Source: Flammula alnicola (Eukaryota; Basidiomycota; Agaricomycetes; Agaricales; Strophariaceae). From it: a stretch of 19,356 nucleotides of DNA. Numbering within the stretch: position 1 is the stretch's first letter; every line of letters starts with the position of its first letter. Of this stretch, positions 1-7,970 are shown one piece after another. The notes under the pieces were generated by a model. The model saw only the letters and a list, made by a program, of their open reading frames with translations, ran no database searches and had not been told where the DNA came from. A program made the position numbers and the translations under genes. The stretch is from positions 1-19,356 of the forward strand of contig JADNRV010000653.1 of NCBI GenBank assembly GCA_015499995.1, in the 5' to 3' direction.

Positions 1-858
1 CACACTTGACACATTTGCATTTCGCTTTTCGCGCACAATGTATTCTTCTAAATCTACATGCCGACCGGACTATACTACATATGATAGCTATAGGAAACCC
101 GGCGTTTTCAACACTTTGGTTTTAGCCGTCCGTAACAGAGGCGCAGCCAAGTATTGGCCAGCAGCTACGGAAGCCTACCAACGCAGATGATAGCCCCGCA
201 AAGCCCTCCCAAACTGTGTGGCACCTTCTGACGTTAAAACACAAGAGAGGGCATCGAGCTCATCCCTTCCAAGGCCACGTACGTGCAAAAAAAAACTTTG
301 CATACATGACTGATTCTGACACAAACCTGTCAGGGACAAGTTGATGTTCAATGCAACATACTTATCCAGATAGAAATAAACGAAGGACTAGTGTACCTTC
401 GTATCCACCTTACAATGGTATTTCTTGTCTTATAAGATGTATGGGGAATCATAAACCTACGAAAAAAGGCGAACAATTGATATGCATATCATCATGGCGG
501 TGATGCAATAGTGTTACGTACCTTCTTCACGTTGCGAGTGTTAAGGCAAGACATTACAATTTTGGTGACAAATACAAGTTGTCTTTACCTCGCTGTATAA
601 CAAACTGGAAGTAGACTATAGGGGATCTTCATCCATTCGGGCACCAGAAAGAAATGCAAAGTTTCCGCTCGGTCGGCATACAGTCGGGAACTTTCGCCAT
701 AGTGACAGTGAAAGGGTTGATTCGCAGAGATATTGAAGATCGCATCATACAGATATAAGGCATACAATCGTCATTTCAGGATGCAAATTTTCAGCTAGAG
801 GTCGGTGCAGCCTTATGATTCGTGGACGTTCGTGGACATTGGACGAACGTATGTCATA
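1..858. other. Left flank without a supportable gene
   Basis: I see no convincing coding region here on either strand. The only longer open frame is a 60-codon one on the minus strand at 585-767. It resembles no family I know and has no recognisable continuation, although it ends close to a GTAAAG that could be a splice donor. The stretch is AT-leaning with scattered stops in all frames, which fits intergenic sequence or strongly decayed DNA. No tRNA-like fold, tandem array or coding microsatellite was noticed. Confidence 0.5.
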
Positions 859-1050
859 CACTGCTGTGCCCGGACTATTTTGCCAGGGAGTCAAAATGGG
901 CGGCAAGTTGTTTGAATTTTGCCATCACATTTTGCAGTCATGTGTTCCACCTTAAGTGGCGGCAAAATATGGTGGCAAAATATATGCAAAATTCTAACAA
1001 CCTGCGGTCACATTTTGACCCCCCGTCGAAATAGTCCGGCCGCAGCAGTG
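859..1050. mobile_element. Foldback MITE-like element (192 bp) with long terminal inverted repeats
   Basis: The two ends are inverted copies. Bases 859-898 match the reverse complement of 1011-1050 at 34 of 40 positions, and both begin CACTGCTG. The pairing continues inwards with gaps (GTTGTTNGAATTTTGC on both arms), so nearly the whole element could fold into one hairpin. The flanks carry ATA at 856-858 and ATA at 1051-1053, read as a 3-bp target-site duplication. The arms contain repeated TTTTGCC/GGCAAAA words that could be transposase-binding subterminal repeats. No transposase is encoded, so it would be a non-autonomous DNA transposon. The CACTG terminus with a 3-bp duplication recalls the CACTA (EnSpm/CMC) superfamily, but that assignment is inference. 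It lies about 270 bp upstream of the PRP38 start codon. Confidence 0.8.
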
Positions 1051-1322
1051 ATAGGCCGAAATCCTGCAAAGATATAATCAAAAATGCGCGACAAAGCCGG
1101 TCAAAGAGTGATTTACCTTGCTGGCATGTACGCCTGTATACGTTGAATGTCTGTCGAAGATAGCAGTACAGATATGTGGTACAGTGTGCATACTCAGCTG
1201 AGCTGATCCTGTCTCAAGCAGAGCCAAACATGCGTTGTACGCCGAAGTAAGACTTGACCTCGGCGCCAATCATGACAGACTCTTTCATCCAAAAACAACG
1301 GATCGTCTGCGCGTAACGAATC
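1051..1322. promoter_or_regulatory. Upstream region and presumed 5' UTR of PRP38
   Basis: This stretch separates the inverted-repeat element from the PRP38 start codon and presumably contains the PRP38 core promoter and leader. No clear TATA box was seen. On the opposite strand 1064-1116 has the borders of a typical 53-nt fungal intron (GTAAAT to TTTGCAG), but no recognisable protein goes with it. Confidence 0.35.
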
Positions 1323-2342
1323 ATGGCCAATACTACTGTGACCGGTGCCCAAGCTATCCATGGTCAAAATCCTCAGGTGAGAATGCCTTCCCCTCTGCTC
1401 CACTACTTTCATCTAATTTGTTTAGTTCTTAGTTGAAACTGTGATTCGAAATCGAATCTACGAATCAATTTATTGGAAAGAACATTGTTTCGCTTTGACA
1501 GGTATCTACACATTCCGAACTCCTCTACCTGTAGACTCATTATTTCCTTAGCCGAGTCACTCATCGACAAAGCTATCGAAGTTCGGTTTATTGGTGGGGT
1601 TTATGGGAACCAACGACCCACGGAGTTTCTATGTCTGCTGTTGAAGCTGTTGCAAATCCAACCGGAGAAGGAGATATTGGTCGAGTACTTGCAAGCAGAG
1701 GAATTCAAGTGCGTTCTTTGCCCTCATTCATTGAATGAACCTAATTTAATCCTTCATTTAGATATTTACGCGCTCTCGCAGCACTCTATATTCGCATGAC
1801 ATTTCGCGCCGTGGACGTGTACGAATTGTTGGAACCTCTTCTCAAAGATTACCGCAAGCTCCGACTGAGAAACATGGGTAAGCATTGGCATGCTTTGCGC
1901 GTAATCTCGTTAATCTGTTGATTAAGCTGGATATTCCCTGGTTTTTATGGATGAATTTGCATATAGTCTATTGACCGAGGAGCGGGTTTGTGATATCATT
2001 ATGCCTAGGCTTGCAAAGAGGTCGGTTTTAGAAGAAAATGGGGACATAGGTCCCCGCAAAAGCAGATTGCTGGCCGCTATGGAAGGCGAGAGCGACCACG
2101 AAAGCGAGAGAGGCCGGAGCAGAAGCAGGAGTAGAAGCAGGAGCCCTAGTTCGAAGGTCGCTCATTCGCGAGAGTCAGGTCAAAACTCTGAACACAGTCG
2201 AAGCCGAACACCGTCGGATGCAGGATCGAGATATATTTCCCGTAGTCCTTCCAGATCGCCATCTCGCTCTCGGTCACGCAGCCGCAGTGAATCGGAAAAT
2301 CGAATGGACATTGATGCTCTACCCCTATTATTATTATTATAA
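1323..2342 (+). CDS. PRP38: Pre-mRNA-splicing factor 38 (PRP38 family, PRP38A type)
   Basis: Component of the U4/U6.U5 tri-snRNP, needed for spliceosome activation in the nucleus. Five exons give 272 residues: 1323-1376, 1426-1501, 1552-1708, 1762-1877 and 1927-2342. The introns are 49, 50, 53 and 49 nt. The N-terminus (MANTTVTGAQAIHGQNPQ) and the following VIRNRIYES, RFIGGVYG, FLCLLLKLLQIQPEKEI and DEFAYSLLTEERVCDIIMPRL are hallmarks of the PRP38 domain, about residues 1-160. From about residue 195 to 262 the protein becomes an Arg-Ser repeat tail, as in animal PRP38A but absent from budding-yeast Prp38. The last codons (LPLLLLL then stop) come from a TTA microsatellite. The stop lies 7 bp from the stop of the convergent MRPL10. 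The start was chosen because it restores the conserved N-terminus directly before the first intron. Confidence 0.95.
2325..2342 (+). repeat. TTA microsatellite forming the end of PRP38
   Basis: A short run of TTA codons ends in TAA, so the repeat encodes a terminal Leu tract and also provides the stop codon. Whole-unit length changes would alter only the number of C-terminal leucines. The repeat sits at the tail-to-tail junction with MRPL10. Confidence 0.7.
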
Positions 2343-2349
2343 CCTTTTA

Positions 2350-3299
2350 TTACTTGCTGTTCACAATAATCTCCTGTTTCTTCCAACGGCCCAATTCACT
2401 CGCTAGTAGCTTCCATCGCTCCTCCACAAATGGCAAACCTTCCAGTGATTTGAGGGTATCAGGCGACATGAAGCCGCGATTCCTATGATTTCCGTACCAG
2501 ACTGGTCGCGGGTTGCACAAAATTGAGTCAATAACGCGAAACCAAGGTATCGAACAACTCACCAATATCTTCACGACGCGTAGGAGCAGCTGATATTCTG
2601 TCTATACGCCCTTCCACGCAATCCTGGAGAGCAAGGGTGTTGTAGTATTTGCAAACAACTTTCCCGCCAGTCTTTTCTATTGCTTCTATCGCACTTTTAC
2701 TCGCACGAGAGGCGACGACATATATAGGCGTAGTGAAATGTTTGGCACCCTGCAACAATCCCAATGTTATCATTGGGCCGGAACTTAAAGCAATGCAGAC
2801 CTACATCTCCGAGAATTTTAATTCCGTCATGGACGTTGTGGACACAACCGCTAAGTAGCAAATCCCGAGCAGTGATGGGATGTTCCGGGGATGAAGTTAA
2901 ACGTCCTTGGTCTATCCAATGTTGGATTCTGTCAAGGTTTACGGGTGCCCAGGTCTTCTCATTTCTGTGGGGAGTCGTAAATGGTCAACGCGCATTTTGC
3001 AGAGTGCAACTCACTGGTTAACAAAGCCACGCTTGGGGAATAATTTTGTGATAGGCGTTTGTCCTCCTTCGAATCCAGGTCTTATTCCCGGTCCTGAACG
3101 AGACTTTTGACCATTAGCACCTCGGCCGGCAGTTCTTCCATATCCTGAGCCCTGGCCCCGTCCAACTCGCTTTTGCTAATGAAGGTAAGGGTATGAGGTT
3201 AGCAACAAACCATCGAAAGCGACATATCCTTACGTTATGTTGCGATCCTGGGGCTGGCTTCAAGTTGGCAAGAGTAACGCGAACAGCTCTGGAGGCCAT
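2350..3299 (-). CDS. MRPL10: Mitochondrial large-subunit ribosomal protein uL15m
   Basis: Structural protein of the mitochondrial large ribosomal subunit, of the bacterial L15 family (yeast MRPL10). Five exons read on the minus strand: 3299-3234, 3175-3015, 2964-2805, 2749-2563 and 2501-2350, giving 241 residues. After splicing, the protein opens with an L15-like N-terminus ([15 protein letters not shown]) followed by the Gly/Arg-rich [19 protein letters not shown] and [18 protein letters not shown]. The C-terminal L15 core (ILGDG, then [15 protein letters not shown]) is intact, followed by the mitochondrial-type NRGFMSP extension. The donor at 2804 (GTAGGT) and the acceptor before 2501 were chosen because they keep these blocks in frame. 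It shares a 173-bp divergent promoter with MOD5 and converges on PRP38. Confidence 0.93.
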
Positions 3300-3472
3300 A
3301 CTATTGAGATGTCAAGGGATGTTAGTCGTGTCCTGAAAGTCGCGGTCCAGTCGAAAGGTATTTTTATGCAAGGCCAGTGCCAAACAATACGCATGAATCG
3401 GACCCGGAAATTCTAGCTCTCTTATTTTTGAGCGTTTCCAACTCGTTCGATAGGTCTCAACAACTCCGAGCA
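3300..3472. promoter_or_regulatory. Shared divergent promoter, MRPL10 / MOD5
   Basis: Only 173 bp separate the two start codons, so the core promoters of the two divergent genes must overlap or be shared. An ATG at 3377, in frame with MOD5 and with no stop between, lies inside this stretch. No obvious TATA box was seen. Confidence 0.6.
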
Positions 3473-5373
3473 ATGTCCGGCCCCTGTCGGCCCATAGTTG
3501 CGATATGTGGTACAACAGGTGTTGGAAAATCCAAACTGGCCATCGAACTTGCCTTGCATCTGAACCGGACCAATCGCAAGTCCAGATGGCGAAGTGCAAA
3601 AGTCATTAACGCGGACTCTATGCAAATTTACAAAGGTCTCGATGTTATTACGAACAAGGTCCCAGAAGCAGAACAGCAGGGCATTCCGCACCTGTTAATG
3701 GGTTTCAAGCAACCTGGAGAACAATATGTAGTGGGGGAATGGGTGCAAGATACTTTAAAGCTGGTCAGTCGGAGACATAATACCTTTGAATAGCTGAGCA
3801 CAGAGTTCGTCTCGTAGATAGATGAAATGCATCAAAATAACGAGTTACCGATCATTGTTGGAGGGACATCGTATTGGATTCAGCACCTAATTTTTCCAAA
3901 TCGCCTTATCTCCAAGTCGCCCTCCGCATCTAAATTATCACAAGACGCGCCATGGTCTGAGGAATTGAGGGAATCCATCGCTTGTCTTCCGTCAGATCTT
4001 CTCGCATTACTGCAAAACCTACCACAGGAAGCTCCATCAGCTAAACTGGATCCCGACGCGGCCTTTCGACTTCATAAACTCCTCTCCCTCCTTGACCCTC
4101 TTACATCTCAGCGTTGGCATTGGAAGGACACTCGAAAGGTTTTAAGAAGCCTTGAGATCATGAAAGGGTCCGGAAAGCCTCCAAGTAGCATCATCGTCGA
4201 ACAATCCACTAGTGCCACAATGGACAGCAAACCAAGGTATGTCTCGTCGAGCTTATACATAGGTCCGGCGTACTGTAAAGCATTTCCCTTTAGATTTCGG
4301 ACTCTATGCTTCTGGCTGTATGCAGAACCTTCGATCTTAAGTGGCCGTCTTGACGCCCGCGTGGACGACATGATTTTGGTGCGAACAGTCGAATGCTTCG
4401 ACGAATATGGTTGATAAAGTTATGTGCAGCAAGGTCTTCTTGGCGAAGTAAATAGCTTGCGCGATCTGGCGAAGACTAACCCATCACCTGTTTCGGAAGC
4501 ACTTAATGGCACACCAACTGCAGATTACACCCTTGGCATCTACCAATCTATAGGTTGATTATAGTTTTCATCTCGAGTTGTAAAATGCTGTATCGCTCAC
4601 TATGGAACAGGTTACAAGGAATTTTGCGCTTATCTGGACGCGCCATCTGAGGCCTCTTTTAAGGATGCGGCCGAGCGCATGAAAATTTCTACGCGACAAT
4701 ATGCCAAACGGCAGATATCATGGATACGAAACAAGTTGATGCCTGCCGTTGACGCCGTCAACGTCCATGAAAATATCGTATCGTTGTACTTATTAGACGC
4801 TACTGGTGCGTGCAAATGATTTGGTAAACAAGATCCCAGATTGATGACTTTATTTAGTACTCGGGGATGACTGGTCAAAGAATGTGCAGATACCAGCCAC
4901 TGACATTCAAGACGGTAAATTAAATCGCAATCATGAATATTACCAATGAACTGAGACTGTTGTAGCTTTCCTTGCGCAGGAAGACTTACCCGACCCAGCA
5001 TCTCTATCAGAAACCGCGTCACAGTTACTTCGCGTAGATCGCAAAGATGTAGAGTGAGTGTACAGAACTCCAACTCCAACTTCCTGTCCCTGAATTCTTC
5101 CACAGCCCGGTATCAGTTTTACAGGCTAGGAAGAGACGTGTCTGCACTGTTTGTACGGTACAGGAGGATCGCCCTATCATGATCGAGGAAGGTGCAGAGT
5201 GGGAAACTCATGTGAAAACACGTAGTCATCGACGACTTGCAGCGAAAACCGTCCGGGGGGAAACCGAATGGGAAACACGACGAAAGAGTTCTGAAGAGAA
5301 TTCCCGGGACACAGCAAACATAGTAGATAACTTGGTAAAACGAGAAACATCGTTTGACAGTATGATACACTAG
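3473..5373 (+). CDS. MOD5: tRNA dimethylallyltransferase (tRNA isopentenyltransferase)
   Basis: Transfers the isopentenyl group of dimethylallyl diphosphate to A37 of tRNAs reading UNN codons (i6A37). Eight exons give 508 residues: 3473-3763, 3818-4236, 4294-4378, 4430-4553, 4611-4805, 4858-4914, 4966-5053 and 5106-5373. Visible motifs are the P-loop GTTGVGKS (residues 13-20), INADSMQIYKGLDVITNKV (45-63) and IVGGTSYWIQ (110-119). Next come the restored RVDDMILQGLLGEV across the intron at 4379-4429, and YKEFCAYL. The C-terminus has the eukaryotic zinc finger with C433, C436, H455 and H461, which binds the anticodon stem in yeast Mod5. The intron at 4237-4293 is 57 nt and stop-free, so retention would only insert 19 residues. 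An in-frame ATG at 3377 would add 32 residues. Its stop is 82 bp from that of the convergent FAS1 gene. Confidence 0.95.
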
Positions 5374-5455
5374 GCAAGACAAAAGGACACTAAAAAGAAA
5401 AAAGGACCTTCCTACCTGAAAAATCGTTCTCCTTTTTATAGACACTTGGAAATCA

Positions 5456-7522
5456 TCAGTCTGTCTCCTCCGCCCATTGAGGCAACCAACTTTCCCAATG
5501 GACCCAAGGATCGTACTCATCGCTATCCTGGATGTCTTCCTGATCATAAAAGTCGTGATGTCCACCATCATTGCTGGGGCCGCGCTCATGCCCGTGTCGA
5601 GAGCCGTGCTTCGGACCGCGGTGTGGCGCACCCGGTGTGCGTTCCAGACGACCCTCAGGTCGTCCGCGTTTAGAGTCGTGGTGCAGCGAGCAAGGTTCAT
5701 GCTTAGGTCCATCTTCGGGTCCATGTTTGGGGCCGTGGTGAGGTGATCGCTGTTCGTGGCCACCATGAGGAGCATGGTGGTGTGAACGTGGGTCGAGCAG
5801 CCTATCGACCACATGAATAGCACCGTTCAGACTGACGATGTCAGGCACTTTAACCAATTGATGATTGACGAAAACCTTGGTATCAATGATGTATGGGTGC
5901 TTATGACCAGGGAATGTAGGGAATGTGAATTTCTTCTGCACGATATGCGCATTGAGCGTATGGTTCTCAAAGAGGGTTTGCAGAGTGACGTTGACAGATA
6001 AGATGGGTTCGGCATGGCTCGGTGGGATGGGATGGTCGTGTTCAGGCGCACTAATGAATAAAACTCATCGGAGTGGGTAACAAATCAAAAATAAGAAATA
6101 TTTACTAGTTTTCGTCCGAAATCTGCGCCGCATTCGACGTCTCTGCGACCACGTTGCCGTGGATATAATCTGCATGATTTCTATTGTCAGATATCAGGTT
6201 GTAATTAAGCAATGAAATATTTCTGACTTGAATGTACCACTGCGTCTGGAACAATGTGGTATTGTAACAATTTTTTCAAGACTCTCTCTCCGAAAGGAGA
6301 AAACAGGAAGAGCTGCAACTTCTTGGGCAGAGCCACGAAGGCACGATTGGTTGGAGCGAACACTGTGACTAAAGATGTACCCTTCAATCCTTTGCCATGA
6401 ATGAAACGAAGGTCGACGTCTCCAGTAAGATCAGATCGTTGCAGAGCAGAGGTCTGTTGAAACATTCATGAGCGTTGTGGGACGCAAAAGTAAAATGTTG
6501 ATCCTACCAAGATGGAGAAGAAACGAGGAGCCAAGTACAATTCTTGGAAGACTGAAGGGGGAGGAAGGAGTGCATGGCTCACGACGTGGATGATACCTAG
6601 ACAGTGGGTTCAAAATGAAGTTCATTCCTTTAGAAGAAGAAAAATACCATTGGTTGCTTTCACATCAGGATGGATAATTCTGGTGAAGAAATTTATCGTG
6701 GTGGCTGGAGGGATGACGCTTTGAGTAACTCTGAGGCGCAGTGGTTGACCGTCTAAAGCACTGGAAATGCTAAGTTTGGTAGGATATGTGATGTTGTTTC
6801 CAAAATCAACGATATCGTAGGCAGCCGTCGGCAAAATATGATAACTCAAGATAGCGCGCAATATGATCTTGAGTATCTTCTTCCTTTTTTCGTCATCGAG
6901 GCTCCCTAATGAAGCAGAATTGGTGAGGTCCAATTCATCAAGTAATCCAAGAGCTTCGGTAAGGTCTCTGAATTCCGTGAGGAATACGGACTCGTCTACA
7001 TTAGAATTTCCAACAAAACTGTCGATGGAACTTAAGTTCCTATGAGGAGGCGAGCCAGGAGGGCGGCGAAGAACTCTATCAGGGGGTGCAAAGAACGTCA
7101 AGCTATAGAATCATGCAAGGACGTCAAAATGGGGTGCAAACACATTGAACCATATAAAATAAACGCACTGAGCGGAAGAGTCGTTCAGAAGCGTGGCTAC
7201 ATCTTCGACAAAGTTGAGCGCTTTAGTGACGAGCGAGAACCTTGAAAGTAATGTCAAGATAAGGGTACGACCCTCGACGCATTGAAACTAAGCAGGATTA
7301 TTCATACCTAGAATCGTTGGCAAGCACTTCATATATTGTGGAAGAAGGAGGTTCTGTGTCATGAGGATGATGAGGCTTTCCAGGAAATATCGGTTGTTGC
7401 TCTTCTTGAGCATAAAACCTTGTTGCAGAGATTTCATTATCCGTATGCAATTCGCCGTGCAGGCCCAGATGAAGTGCTAGGGAAGAGCCCAGAGGGAAGA
7501 GCCAAAGACATTTGAAGCGCAT
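5456..7522 (-). CDS. Secreted protein with two fasciclin (FAS1) domains and a His-rich tail
   Basis: FAS1 domains mediate adhesion or extracellular protein and glycan contacts. In fungi such proteins are secreted or lie in the vacuole/endomembrane system. Seven exons on the minus strand: 7522-7308, 7240-7169, 7102-6648, 6596-6508, 6453-6228, 6169-6106 and 6050-5456, giving 571 residues. It opens with a hydrophobic signal-like segment (MRFKCLWLFPLGSSLALHLG). FAS1 domain 1 spans about 50-265: TIYEVLAND, LTFFAPPDRV, LSYHILP, then NGIIHVVSHALLPP. Domain 2 spans about 275-461: VTVFAPTNRAF, LLQYHIVPDAVVHSNYI, then LNGAIHVVDRLLDP. Residues 462-571 form a Gly/His/Arg/Pro-rich tail, ending in an acidic, Trp-rich segment (PWVHWESWLPQW). 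An upstream ATG at 7564 would add 14 residues before the signal sequence and is disfavoured. The domain call is firm; the biological role is unknown. Confidence 0.88.
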
Positions 7523-7970
7523 CTCGAAGACGAATTTTTCCGAGGTGAAGGTGAAAGAAAACACTGAATTGGTTCAAATAACCGTCCTTGAGGCAAGTTG
7601 CTGCGGAGTTGGTCTAGATGAAGTGGAATGCCGTGACATCATATAGCCAGCGCCCGGTTCATCGGAGTCGCAGTTAGCCAGGGTAAGACCACAGGATGTC
7701 TCATCAAAGGCAGTGATTGAGATCGCCGCCAGAGGCCGCCAGAGCGATCCAACTAGCGAAATAAGAAAATAAGCTGATGGGTTGTTCAAAGGAACCGGAG
7801 TCGACGTGAGATGCGAGTTGAATGACGCGAAGACGCGCCTTCAGAACGTGACGTCATGCGTGCTGGATGCCTAAATAATGCTTTGTCAGCCTCCTATGTA
7901 TTATCTAGTTTTGGGCTGTTGATGCGATTCGCCTTTTACAACCCAGCTCTGAATGTGACCCCCTTTAAAG
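7523..7970. promoter_or_regulatory. Divergent promoter region, FAS1 gene / HRQ1
   Basis: This 448-bp stretch separates two head-to-head start codons. It holds a perfect palindromic TGACGTCA (7849-7856), the CRE/ATF site bound by bZIP factors, about 115 bp before the HRQ1 start. A short tandem duplication of CGCCAGAG lies near 7727-7744. A 71-codon open frame on the minus strand (7574-7789) resembles nothing known and is treated as chance or leader sequence. Confidence 0.55.
7849..7856. promoter_or_regulatory. Consensus CRE/ATF bZIP site (TGACGTCA)
   Basis: Perfect 8-bp palindrome in the FAS1/HRQ1 divergent promoter. In fungi this sequence is bound by Atf1/CREB-type stress regulators. That it works here is inferred only from its exact match and promoter position. 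Confidence 0.45.

Noticed and set aside
66..75. CCGGACTAT word resembling the MITE end
   Set aside because: The match is about 9 bp with no CACTG terminus or inverted partner nearby, so it is likely chance.
585..767. 60-codon minus-strand open frame
   Set aside because: No family resemblance, no plausible partner exon, and its length is expected by chance in this composition.
5119..5823. 234-codon minus-strand open frame over the MOD5 / FAS1 ends
   Set aside because: It is a different frame of the FAS1 His-rich exon running antisense into MOD5 exon 8. The true frames carry the FAS1 domain and the zinc finger.
7574..7789. 71-codon minus-strand open frame between the FAS1 gene and HRQ1
   Set aside because: It lies in the shared promoter, shows no recognisable motif or signal sequence, and cannot be joined to the FAS1 start by an obvious intron.
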